The notes under the pieces are model-generated. The model ran no database searches and was not told the origin of the DNA. It saw nothing but the letters and a program-made list of their open reading frames with translations. 64,000 nt of DNA from Xylogone sp. PMI_703 (lineage: Eukaryota > Ascomycota > Leotiomycetes): contig JAJTUQ010000004.1 in the NCBI GenBank assembly GCA_021399445.1, positions 5,890,001-5,954,000 on the forward strand, written 5' to 3'. The translations under genes were made by a program, and so were the position numbers. This document shows positions 47,611 to 58,734 of this stretch, in pieces. Positions within the stretch are counted from its first letter, which is position 1. Each line of letters begins with the position of its first letter.

Positions 47611-48286
47611 CTAGCAGGCAGAAGCTGTTTCGCTAGGCTTTCGTCGTACGATGGATGCTGCAATGGGATGTCGAGAGAACTTATTGGGCGAGGATGATGA
47701 TTTTCCAACATTGTTTTCATGGTGTCGTCGGTTGAGCGAATCGGAGGATTTCTGATGCTGGCGAGTTTCAGATGTCGCACACGTTTCAGAAGTTGCTTGG
47801 CCCTGGGAGTCTGGAATCAAAGTTTGCCATTGTTGTTAGGGCTATTGTACGGAGGCGTGCCGTGAGATACAGTACTATTTGTTTGGGAGCATACGCAAGC
47901 GATGAAGTGTCGCCACGGAGGTTTGAGATGAAGTAGTCTGTTTCCAATGTTTTACAGTACTGCTGGACGTGGATGAAGAAGCATTGAGAATTTGAAGGTG
48001 GTTCGTGAGGAGGCTGGCGGGGTGACCGTAACACTCAGAGGGTGTGGGCGCTGACTCGGGCTTGACGGGTAAACCTTCCATGAGCATATCTTGAAGCACG
48101 CGTGTGCTTGCCTCGGAATGGAGTCGAGAGAAGGCACGGGCTTGTGATGTTTGGAAACAGAGAGGAGGCGCTGGTGAGAGGTAAGCTGTGGCTGTTTGTG
48201 GAGTTTATACGAGCTGTTCGATTTATTAATGTCGGATTGTAGATATTGGTAGCTGTGCAGAGCAATAGCTTGTAGTGATGGCTCAT
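47611..48286 (-). CDS. Probable small spliced gene, unknown Ser-rich basic protein
   Basis: Two open frames join cleanly through an 84-nt intron (47894..47811: donor gtatgc, branch ctaac, acceptor ttgattccag) without a frame break. From the ATG at 48087 (exons 48087..47895 and 47810..47611) this gives 130 aa. Coding-like sequence continues upstream (FSRLHSEASTRVLQDM), and a further 40-nt intron (48210..48171) would extend it to an ATG at 48286, with the first exon giving MSHHYKLLLC... The product is polar, Ser/Thr/His/Arg-rich, and ends RHPIAASIVRRKPSETASAC. I recognise no family. Support is splice geometry and frame only; chance is not excluded, and the 5' end is uncertain. Confidence 0.38.
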
Positions 48287-50454
48287 TGTAATTGTGCTAG
48301 ATCTTGGCCTGCATTATCCTGCATTATTTCACGGCCTCCCAAGTGCCTCCATGTTGCTCCGTAATTATTGCCGTAGGAAGAGAAGAGTTGAAGGGAGTAC
48401 GAATAGTTAGAGGACTGTACTGTGTGGTACGAGAAGGAAGGAGAGCCCTACTCCGTAGAGCTCCAGAGCTCCAGAGCGACGGCAGAAGCTGATTGGGGGG
48501 GTGGCCGCAGGCGGCTGTGGCGCTGGAGCGATTGGTTTCGGGGCTTCCACTCTGGGCGGCATGAAACGCTGGGGCTGCACCTCAGCATCTCCCTTTCGGC
48601 GAGTGCTGCTGAAAGCAGAAACGGTGGAAATCACGATCTGGCCATGGGAGATTGAAGGAGGGCCAAGACTGACCCAAGATCTACTGGGAGGTGCTGAGAG
48701 ATGCTGAGAAATAAAGCAATGCTGAGATGTTGCTTGACTAGCCTTGACTGGCCTTGGTTGCTTGGCTGTGGATTCTTGGTTAATTTTGCTTGTTGTTGCT
48801 TGTCGCTGTACAAGAGGTACACTGTCGTGACTGTATGGACCATTCGTTCCTGGGCGATTAGTCCAAGGGAGCCAAGCTGGGTACGTAATGCGACTACCGT
48901 GGAATCATCTCCTTGGCGGTGATGGAGAAGATGAGGGCGGCAGTCGAGGCACAAGCTGCAGCAAGGAGAGGATGATGTCAAACCAAACCAAACCCATCAC
49001 GGCGTCCAGCCCTACTATGCAGTAGAGATGGTAGAAGACGCAGAGGGTTGACGTCTAACTGGCTCGCTGGGTACGCCTGTGCTCCCGATCCCAAAGCAAG
49101 TGGTAGCGATGCGAGCCGGAGAGGCGGAGGATGGTGGATGGTGGAGGAGCACAGCACAGAGCACAGGCAATGCTGCAGCAGCAGGCCCATCGATGGCCCG
49201 TCGATAGCCAGTCGATGGCGATGGGTGATCGCGGTCTGCCGGACGCTACAGCGATGCCTTTGGTTACAGCACTGCAACGGGCTCTGCTGCGACGCAGGAA
49301 CCAGCGAGCCGGAAGCGCAGAAAGAGCTGGAGCAACGCAGTGGTGCAGCGTGACATCGGGTACCCGCTACCTCTCTACAGTGCGGTACTGTGCTGTACTG
49401 CACCGTAGTAATACCACTGTGGTGTACCTCTGTGTACTTGCAGGTCCCTCCAGACAGTCCCTTTAATTCTTTCCCGGGCCAATCACCGCGCCGTGCCTGG
49501 ATGATGTGCGCCCAGGAGATCAACAGCCAAGAATAAACTTCTTTGGCCCCGTCATCACTCTGCGCCAGATTAAAGTCATTATCGTGTCTTACTGTACTAT
49601 ACTTACAAGCAGCAATAATGGCCACAATAATAACAACAGCAGCAACGATGACAACCACAGCCGTCGCAACACGGTGCGCATAATCACCATGGCCCCCGAC
49701 TGCCCAGAAGCAGGCTCTGCCAGGGCCTTAAAAGCCATCTCAAACGGCCGAGCCCCTCTCTCCACAGGGCAGGGCACCGCAGCCGGGGGGCGTTTGCTTG
49801 GGCTGCTCTTGGCTGGTGGATTCATGCGCCCAAACATCCTCTCTCGATCCTCAAACCTCAAACCTCGTCCCCTTTCGTCGCATCCCTCCCCTTTCGTTCC
49901 CCACACACCCTCCTCCCGCCTTGCCCCTTCCGGTGCTCTCCTTCTCTGACGCCCTTTCTTCTTAATGCTGCCTCCTCCCGGTCTCTACATCTTCCTTCTC
50001 TCTCTCTCTGTGCATTTCCTGTCCATACTACTTCTTGCTGTGGCCCCCAGCATCCATCCTCCACCTTTTCGGGCTCCCTCTTCTTTGTATTAATTTTTCT
50101 TTTTCAACCCCTCTTCTATCCGTGATTCCACGACACCGCGTGTTGGGTTCGAAAACTGTGGACAGGCTTCCAGTTTTCACCTCTCTTGCTGCTTGTGTCT
50201 GGGAACTCTCGGCGCTTCTTGTTTTTGCTCAGCAGTCCTTATTTCTTGATCGCACCGCATCGTCCAGTCCTTCTTGATATTCAGTCGCTGCCTACGCATT
50301 ACCTCGTGTACATACACTCTCCCTTTACGTCTTGCCCGGCGTAATACAAGTCGCTCTCTCCAGCATTGATCTTACCACCTGGTGTGGTCTAATCTAGAGA
50401 CAACTGCCCTGATATATACATACACATACACATATACGCTCTTCCACCAACACC
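48287..50454. other. Long upstream region of the protease gene
   Basis: About 2.2 kb with only short overlapping frames. GTAC-type words recur (GTACTGTGCTGTACTGCACC near 49.38 kb). From about 49.85 kb the sequence is strongly pyrimidine-rich (CTTCTCTCTCTCTCTGTG), and a TATATA lies near 50,413-50,418, consistent with a long promoter and leader for the aspartic protease. Confidence 0.5.
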
Positions 50455-51863
50455 ATGCACTCATTACTCCGCAGTTTCTTCCTCCTCGCCCTTGTGGCCC
50501 TGGCTCTGGCTGCCCCTACGCCACGACGAAGCAGGACCAAGTTCAGGGTAGACCGGGTGCCCAATCCCAACTATGGTGGTCGCAACGCCACCAGGGAGCT
50601 GGTCAAGTCACTCAGCAAATATGGCTATCCCTACCCCGACTCCTTGAACACGGCCCTTGCCTCCATCAACGCCGTGTCGACCAAGCAGAATAACCATGGC
50701 GGATCATTCTTCAATGGTTTTTCCAACGGTGCTTCCGCTAACAATGGTGCTTCAAACAACGGTAACGCTTCCGGCGACGAGACTGGTGAGGCATCTGCTA
50801 CCCCAGTTAATGGCGATGTTGAATTCCTTGTCCCCGTTGATATTGGTGGTCAGACCCTCAACATGGACTTCGACACTGGCTCCTCCGATCTCTGGGTGTT
50901 CAGCACCTCTCTTCCAGCCAATGAGCAACAAGGTCATACCCTCTTTGATCCTCAGCAATCCCAGACCTTCCAGCTCATGAAGGGTGCTTCTTTCTCCATC
51001 TCCTACGGTGACGGCTCCAACGCGGCTGGTGCCGTGGGCACTGACACTGTGAACATCGGTGGTGCGACTGTCACGTCCCAGGCTGTTGAGATTGCGACTG
51101 CCGTCTCCCAGGCATTTGTCCAGGATACCGCTAACTCTGGCCTCCTTGGTCTGGCCTTCTCTCAGCTCAACACCGTCCAACCCCAGCAGCAAAAGACCTT
51201 CTTTGATAGCATCCTTGATGATCTCGACCAGCCCGTTTTCACGGCTGATCTCCGCCACAATGCCGTGGGAGCCTACGAGTTCGGCACCATTGATGAGACC
51301 AAGTTCTCAGGACAGCTCGCCTTCACGCCGATCGACAACAGCAATGGTTTCTGGCAGTTCACATCCAGCAGCTTCAGCGTTGGAAATGGCAATATCATGA
51401 CTCTCCCCACTACCGGCCAGGCTATCGCTGACACTGGAACTACCCTCATGCTCGTCGACCCTGCTATCGTCAATGCGTACTACAGCCAGGTTGCCGGTGC
51501 CGTCAACAATGACCAAGTCGGTGGTGTTACATTCCCTTGTGACTCTGACCTCCCAGACTTGAGCGTTGACATTGGAGGAAACTACCAGGCTGTCATCCCA
51601 GGTAGCCTTATCAATTTCACCAACGTTGACCAAAATAGTAAGTTTTCCCCTCAATCTTGCCTGGACTATTACCCCTTCGTCCTGTCTAATTCCATATCAC
51701 GTGATATTTGTTTGCCTTACTGACGGTATGCTTTTCAGCCTGCTTCGGTGGCGTCCAGGCTACAACAGGAAACCTGCAAATCTACGGTGATATCCTCTTC
51801 AAGGCTCAGTTCGTTGTCTTTGACGGTGGAAACAATTCTATTGGAATGGCCCCTCACGCTTAG
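50455..51863 (+). CDS. Secreted pepsin-like aspartic protease (aspergillopepsin/endothiapepsin type)
   Basis: Exons 50455..51637 and 51739..51863 (101-nt intron, phase 1); 435 aa. It is an extracellular acid protease. The signal peptide ([23 protein letters not shown]) is followed by a basic propeptide ([17 protein letters not shown]) and a Gly/Asn/Ser-rich segment. The mature enzyme starts around [26 protein letters not shown]. Catalytic Asps are D140 (DTGSS) and D326 (DTGTT); the flap is SISYGDGS. The C-terminal exon carries [32 protein letters not shown], the usual eukaryotic end. One disulfide is expected (Cys in FPCDSD and CFGG). Codon use is strongly C-ending, like the hexose transporter, suggesting high expression. 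Family A1 is firm; biological target unknown. Confidence 0.95.
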
Positions 51864-52572
51864 ATGTGAACCTGCTCATCTTTCCTCTATCTCTTCGATT
51901 CTTGTGCAGGAGACGGAACGGCTATGCATGTAATTGATCTCTTCACAAATTAGCCGATGCTATGTGAGGAGGTTGGAAATGAGAAACTTCGGTGTTTGTT
52001 AGATGTATATAAACTTTTTTGTCCCAATAGAGACGCGATATCAACTGCTGTGGTACACTTGTATCTTGGACGGCAGTCAAGGCGCCTACAGTCCAAAAAT
52101 GAATAAATTCCAGAACGAAACGACTGCACCTGTAACATGCTTATTATGTCATCTCGTAAGTTCAACAACACGCAAACCGAAGCCTAGTACTCATTTCAAG
52201 TATCATCTGATAAGGTTTCTTCAAGGACGCAATTTATATAGAAGATATATGACTAGTCAACGCAATGCATCATCTAAAAGTGAAAGCGAGCATCAACTCC
52301 AAACTATGCAGATATATCTCCATGCAGTGCTGAAAAAAAGGAACCAAAGATATTTGTAGAAAGGCTCTCATCATAAATCATCCCTCATCTCATAATCCCC
52401 TCAGCCGCGAAAATAGAAAGAAATTGAAAAAGAACTCCTGGCGCATAAAACCATCATCCAAGCACTGACCATATCCAGACTCCAAAAAAGAAGATTGTGG
52501 GCTTAAAGAAAGGAAATTTCAAGCTAGTATCGCACGCGATGTCAAGTCCATGCCGTCTCTATGACTGCATCC
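51864..52572. other. Convergent spacer
   Basis: 3' flanks of the protease and the SulP transporter. A 118-codon plus frame (52003-52359) shows no domain. Nothing else supported. Confidence 0.5.
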
Positions 52573-55146
52573 CTAATAACGCCCGTCATAGCTATCACTA
52601 TCCATTTCACTCAACCGTAAGGCGTCATGCACATCTGAAACATAGTGGCTCTTCCCACCGATTGCTTCTAGGATGCCGCTCCTCACAAATAGCTCGTATA
52701 TTGGGCTGCCTTCAACAGGCCCCCTCGAGAAGAATACTCGAACCCCCCGATCTCGGTACCCGCGAACAATCTCTTCTAATACCTGCGTTCCAGAGCCATC
52801 GAGACCAGTCACGCCGTGAATATCGAAGATGATGTTCTTGTTGTGCTCCGGGGGTCGGACGCGAGGGAGAGCCGGATGCGCAGCGGTGGTGCCGTATAAT
52901 TCTAGTCTTCGAAGCCGGCTCTTTAGGTCACCAGTGTTGGCGAAAGTCAGCGGCTCCGGGATCTTGACGATGAGACAACCTTCAATGAATTCTAAACTCT
53001 CTGGGTTATCCTCCGCATTCTCAAAGCGGTTTGTCCCAGGGATCCTTCCCAGAATCTGAATACGAGGCCTGGTGCTGTGTTTGATTACAGATAAGAGAGA
53101 TAGACCGACTCCTGTCGCAATACCGAGAGTGAGCGAGTAGAATATCGTCACCGCAAAGATGATGAGCATGAGGCCCAATTCTGTCCATCCTCCGATCTTG
53201 AAAAAGAAGTAAATATCCGCTGGAGCTTCTTCGATAAGTGACCAGGCAATGACAGTGATCATCATACATAGGACTGCTTTCTATACATTCATTAACATTT
53301 GATGAATTCATTTTAGAATGGGTACTCACTGGCAGGAAGTAGAAATATGGTAACAAATAGAACACGCAAAGAATCGTGAGTAGACTCAAAAAGACGCTGC
53401 TCATGGGCGTCTTGCCTCCAGTGCTAGCATTGACCTTACTTCGGGCATAGCCACCAAATGCTGGTAATGCACAGAAGCAGCCACCAACAAAGTTAGACAT
53501 GCCTAATGCTACAAGTTCCCTGTTTGGGCTTAAAGACATGCCCTGGATACCGTCACCGCTCTTTGATTCCACACCAGCAAGGCCCTTGGCAGCAATTGAA
53601 GATTCAAAAAATCCTAGAAGGGCAATAACAAAAGATGTTCCCATCGCTTCTCGCACATGCTTCATATGCATTGTTTGAAAAGGCCAGTGGAAGGGGAATG
53701 GATCGCCAGAGGGAGATTTGATTTCTCCAAGAACTTCAACACCTTGCTTATCCCACCCGTATTGTCCAATGATGATAGTTGCAAGGACAACTACAAAGAG
53801 ACGATCTGGAATATATGCTGCACTTGGAAATCGCGGCTGGAGAAAATGCTTAAGCTGCCTACGTAATATGTCAGAAGAAGCATGTTATGGCGGGGGAAAC
53901 ATACCTGAGAACCACTATAACAACAAAACTAACACCAGAAACTATAGCTGTCAATTTATGTGACTTATTGACATTTTTAATAAGAAATCCCAGTTTTTCA
54001 ACGGAGCTTCCATGGCTAGCTCCCGTGGTTTCCGCAAGGGCAGCAAGACCAAGCTCAGGAATAAGCTGGTCAACAACAATAACAAATCCGACAGCTGAAA
54101 TGAATCCTCTTATGAACGGCCTACTCAAGACATTATCTACGAATCCTAAACGACACAGTCCGGCGATGAGGATAATGGCGCCGGCCATGCCTGTCACTAC
54201 ACCGGCAACTCTGGCGTTCAACTCGTCGTCAAAATCTCTCTGTCCTCCAGAGTCCACACTTGATCTGACTACACTTCCAACTAAGAGACTGCTAGCAGCT
54301 TCAGGCCCAACGACCATCTGAGGACAACTGCCAAGAAATGCATATATAAGAGGGTGGAAGATGAATGAGTAGAGCCCGTTAATTGGAGGGATATGACCAA
54401 GATTTGAGGCAAATGAAAGCGCCATTGGAATATAAAAAGAAGCCATTGTAAGGGCAGAGACAAAATCACCACGGAGATATGACCATCTATACTGTCTAAC
54501 CCATGTAAGGGATGGGATGTAATATGCAAGGTACCTGCAGGGAACGTTAGCTTAGATCCTGAGTGGCTCGAGCTGGAGCTATGGAAGCAAAAATTCTAAA
54601 GGCTTACATCGTCCTCGTATTTGTGATACCCGCCTGTTCAGCGAGATAGTGTGTGGTACTTCTCTTCTTTCCTGAAGAAGAGCCAAAGAAGCCAGTAATG
54701 CTCCCGAATAGACCTCCTTGCTCATCTACAATGGCATCTATGGGCCCTGAGCCGGCAAACCCACTTCTTATGCTAGACGCCCGACTTTCCCGTAGATGAG
54801 GGCTGAATGTTCCATGATTGCAAGGACCCGGGTGTGGACAGGCAGACCCTAGCAAAGACGTTGTTTCTGATGCTGTTCTACTCCCCGACGTAGCCAGCCC
54901 TCTAGCCTTATCATCGTCATCTTCCGTATTAGGCTGCGTTGCAAAACTTTCCAGCACGCCCTCCAGACTGCCAGAATCCTCTCTATCCAGCTCAGAGATA
55001 TCTATTGTCCGCCTTGCTTCGGGAGAAGATGGTACAGTATGGGATTCGCGCAAATTGCTTGGCTGGCTTGGAGCATAAGGATGGGCGGCGCTTCGAGATA
55101 TAGGTTGGCTGCTGGAGTTCGGAGATTCAGAACGTCGCGACGACAT
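52573..55146 (-). CDS. SLC26/SulP anion transporter with STAS domain (YGR125W/Vsb1-like)
   Basis: Exons 55146..54608, 54534..53905, 53858..53330, 53280..52573; 801 aa. A membrane transporter with a long disordered Ser-rich N-terminus (about 180 aa) carrying an acidic patch, TTSLLGSACPHPGPCNHG and Arg/Ser motifs. Next come about 10-12 TMs with the SulP signature (ALTMASFYIPMALSFASNLGHIPPINGLYSFIFHPLIYAFLGSCPQMVVGPEAA and RLGFVDNVLSRPFIRGFISAVGF), and a C-terminal STAS domain (LTFANTGDLKSRLRRLELYG .. IFDIHGVTGLDGSGTQVLEEIVRGYRDRGVRVFFSRG). The long N-terminus and this motif set fit the vacuolar YGR125W/VSB1 branch better than the plasma-membrane sulfate permeases SUL1/2, which lack them. Transported ion unknown; in yeast the former affects vacuolar basic amino acids. 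Confidence 0.9.
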
Positions 55147-55931
55147 GTTGGCGCTGAGTACTTCGGGATCCCAACCTACATGAGATAAAGACGTACTCTA
55201 TGTAGAACGGAGCTCTGGTAGATGGGATCTAGATGCGGTTCCAGAGCCCCACGAGTCTACCTCAGCCAGCGTGAACGGGGGTGGAGAGCTTGATTCGGTG
55301 CTTGTGGTGCTTTGTCCGTCCCCAACAGAAATTGGATGTCCCAGGACTACCGGTAGAGTAAAAGTGGGAGCGATGAAATAATGCCTGCAGTCATTATTTC
55401 ATAAAATATTTAACGGTCAGAGTTATGAGTGGTTGAGGCCCAAGCTCTCCCACTCTATGGAAGCGGTAACAGACCAAACATAGCGGTGTTGCACCAGCCG
55501 ATTGGCGAGCCCGGGCTTGAACCCCACATATGCTCACAGCCTTGCAGCTCTTAGAGGTTGGATTGATGACCAACGGAGGACACAGAAAACCATCAAGACC
55601 AATGTCCGTCCAAGATTTCTCATGTTGCCACAAGAAAAGGATGTGGGAAAGTGAAGACGAAGAAGAACAAGGAAATATCACAGATATTCAGTAGGTAATT
55701 TCAAATTCCTCTCTTTAGCTACATAACAGAGCTTAGTTTTGGGAAAGCGAAATCCTAAATTTTTGTACATAAATACCATTGCGGGATCCCGTGCTCCATA
55801 TAGATACATCGAAACCATCAATCGGACCGTAAACTCCATGCTGAACAAGAATCCTATCCCATGCTATACAGATGTAGCAAGACGCTTCCCTGTGCGTGTT
55901 ACTGCCCGTCGCCTAACGCACCGATCCTCAC
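55147..55931. other. Upstream of the SulP gene / 3' of BOS1
   Basis: Holds the SulP promoter and leader and the BOS1 3' flank. A sequence resembling a tRNA B box (GGTTCAAGCCC, minus strand near 55.51 kb) lacks matching stems. No gene supported. Confidence 0.5.
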
Positions 55932-56780
55932 TCATCTCAGCCATTTCAAGACCAAGTAGCAAAACACGAAAAATACAATCACTCCGACCCAGAATATCCA
56001 TTTATCTTGTTTTGCTCTCCTTTCAATCATTTGTATTGTGCCCGCCGATACGCCCAAGGTATTTGCCACATTGTACAGTTTCCTCTGTGTCCCCTTCAGC
56101 ATCTCTCTCTGTTGTCCCAGATCTCCCAAGACCTCGCGACCGCGAGCAAGGTATTCGTCTAACGCACTGTGCGTATTGGCAAAGAAATTTTGTTCTCGTA
56201 GCGCATGCGCCTCGCGCGTATAATCTCCAGATTGCATACTCAATTGGCCGCCTCCGTTCGTACCATTCTTAGGTGCCCACGGCGACGAACTGCTCGGGCC
56301 CGCAGATACGGTGGCATTTGCGTAAGGATTCTCCGGCGTGGCTGCATGATGTGGCCTTCGTCCTAGTAACTCTGTTCGATTCTGCGACGTCTGTATTTCC
56401 TCTGACGATGCTTTCAATTCTGCGAAGTGTGCGCGATAAGAAGCTAAGTCTTCTCTGAAGGATTTCAGCCTTTCTTGAGCCTTTTCTTGCTTTGCAGGGT
56501 TTGGTTCCTGTTTTGCTAGGGCAGCATAGGAGTCAAGGGTCCTAGAGAAGGATGTTAGGGAGGCAGATATCTGGCCCAGCGTGCTAGGTGTTAGGGGCAA
56601 GGTTGCTGGTTGAGAGCTCAGGTCATGTCGAAGAGAAGTGGATTGTTTTAAGGCGGTGTTGAAGAGAGTATTCTATTAGTTTTTAGCATAATCCGCTTGA
56701 AGAGACAGATCCCGCGATTCTAGGTAACTTGAAAGGTTTATTGTCTATCTACAGATGTATGGAGATATATTACTTACCAT
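55932..56780 (-). CDS. BOS1: Bos1 / membrin-type Qb-SNARE for ER-Golgi transport
   Basis: Exons 56780..56778 (only the ATG) and 56672..55932; 247 aa, about the length of yeast Bos1. A tail-anchored SNARE on ER-derived vesicles, pairing with Sed5, Bet1 and Sec22. The second exon opens with NTLFNTALKQSTSLRHDL, matching the conserved N-terminus once Met is added from exon 1 across a 105-nt intron (gtaagt..actaatag). Next come the N-terminal helical domain, a Gly/Ser/Pro linker (PSSSSPWAPKNGTNGGG), the SNARE helix (ANTHSALDEYLARGREVLGDLGQQREMLKGTQRKLYNVANTLGVSAGTIQMIERR) and the anchor WIFWVGVIVFFVFCYLVLKWLR. Without the tiny first exon the gene would appear to start at a Leu-Met farther in (MPLTPS), losing about 25 conserved residues. 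Confidence 0.92.
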
Positions 56781-57830
56781 TATGACGTAGGATATCGCTA
56801 TAGGGCAGCTAGTTTTGGTAGGAGCTCCTTCGGAATGAGAATATAGATATGTTTAAACTACTATTCTGGAATAGTCTGATGCCGTCTGCATAAGATTATC
56901 TCCGTTTGGGCCAGCATGGAGAAAGTATTCGTGCGTTCGAACTGTCATGATAAAATACGGAAGCCACAACGTGGCTAAAACGCGGCAGTGATGTGGCTTC
57001 TTCTCGCATTGCACTGATTTAGCGAACAAACATCGACGTGAATCAGGTTTAACGTCTGCTTTCAATCATTTTCTCTGGGTACTACAGTACAGCTACATAA
57101 TAGATATGTAACCAGATTGTCATTAGTTAACCCCGCAAAACTACCTCCATGGAAGTCGCGTTCGGCCATCGGTCTCCGAAACTCCCAACGGGGACCGAAT
57201 ATCAAAAGCTGGCAGCCTGGCAGCAGGATTTAATCCCACACAGATTATAATTTTAGAATTGCAAAGACAGGTTATAATTCGTTGAAAGTATGCTTGTAGG
57301 TACGATCCTATAAGATGCTCCAATGATACAATACATATGGATGACGTTCCGCATCACATGTCTGGCCGCTATGACAGCTGATGCTCAACTTCGGTTTGTT
57401 TTCTTATATAGAAGTTGTGCTAATTGCCAACTTTTCCGGTTCAAACGGGCTGGGCTAAGTTTCATACCAATATTTCCTTCTTGTCTTCCCTTACACAGCC
57501 TGCATATATATTCTTTCGTTGTTTCCTTCTGGGCATCCCTAATATTTCCTTGCCATAACTTTCATCCCTACTAGGGAGAAAAAAAGACACCATCTTCGGT
57601 ATAGTTATAACACACGGCCAGTTTGTTGTGTATTCATCAGCATCTCGCTGTCTAACGATCGATACGTTAAGTCGCATTTATAGTTTCAAGATCTGGTTTG
57701 TGTTGCACTGTATAATTGGTGCCGACTTGACCTTCTCAAATAAGCCAGAGGTTAGCATAAATTATACAATTTATGGACCATAACAGTTTCTTTTATTGAC
57801 TATTTAAGGGTTCTTGGGCTTATCGAAGAA
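56781..57830. other. Intergenic, upstream of BOS1
   Basis: AT-rich sequence; left part is the BOS1 promoter. Only short frames; no repeat or RNA recognised. Confidence 0.5.
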
Positions 57831-58169
57831 ATGTTGCAACTAACAACCTACATCTTGCCGACGGTTCTGCTGAATCCACCAGTATGCTTACATATCTTCA
57901 ACACCCTACTCTCTTACACTCTTCCGACGACAACGACATTGTCCACGAGCTCGGAATCTAGGTATCCTCTAATTGAATCCCTTGGTCCACGCCCCGGCTC
58001 AACGCCTTATGTGGATGTCCATACGGATGATAAACTATGCTGGAAATACACAGCGTTAATGGTTATCTTGCAGCTTTTAGTGTTCAGTCTCATAGGGGAG
58101 ATGAGACTAAGTAAGAGTGAAGCGGCCCAGATTTATGACGAAGATACAAAGCCAGCCATGAGGGAATGA
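57831..58169 (+). CDS. Hypothetical small protein with two hydrophobic segments
   Basis: A single-exon frame of 112 aa with ATG in good context (aagaaATG). Hydrophobic stretches lie near residues 5-35 (ILPTVLLNPPVCLHIFNTLLSYTL) and 70-88 (YTALMVILQLLVFSLIG), separated by a polar Ser/Thr/Pro part and followed by a charged tail ending DEDTKPAMRE. Codon use is not clearly biased. I recognise no family, and the frame could be chance; a further exon either side is possible. Confidence 0.35.
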   Translation: MLQLTTYILPTVLLNPPVCLHIFNTLLSYTLPTTTTLSTSSESRYPLIESLGPRPGSTPYVDVHTDDKLCWKYTALMVILQLLVFSLIGEMRLSKSEAAQIYDEDTKPAMRE

Positions 58170-58734
58170 AATGGCCTGCGACCACAGACAGTGCTAGCAG
58201 GATGTGCATGGATTCGGTGACAAGCAAATCTAGAATGCTGTGAGTTAAAGCGATGATATCATTGAGGCTGGGGAGACGGCGAGAACTAAATGATTTTGCG
58301 TTATTGTATATAACATGGGTTCTGGTACTGGAGTTCAGCGTATATTGTGGTTTCGCGGTTTGGCTGGGATTTTGTCTGCTTAGTATTGTCAATATAATGC
58401 CCAAATAGAGCGGGATACAGAGTGTTGAAGAATGCCACTAAAGCAGATTAAAAAAGAGCTGATATCATATTCACTCACCGATCTAAGTCTTCACATATTT
58501 CAAAAGACTGAACCAATTTCTCCATGGCCTATGATTCATACCGACCAAGCATAACGTCTCTTGACGTATTGAGCTGGGAGACATCGCGAAGATGTATACT
58601 TGGTTGGCATCGCACAGGTACGGCGTTGTTATGCGTTAACATGAGAACCGACTTGTCATATATCTAGAGCTTGGCTCTTCTCATAACCGTTATCCTGCTC
58701 GGGGTAAAAGCTGGCATAAGTCCTGCTATTAACT
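58170..58734. other. Intergenic
   Basis: Convergent space between the hypothetical protein and FTA1. No supported feature. Confidence 0.5.

Noticed and set aside
55490..55530. tRNA-like B box (GGTTCAAGCCC) on the minus strand
   Set aside because: The five bases either side of the loop do not pair, and no cloverleaf arms are found.
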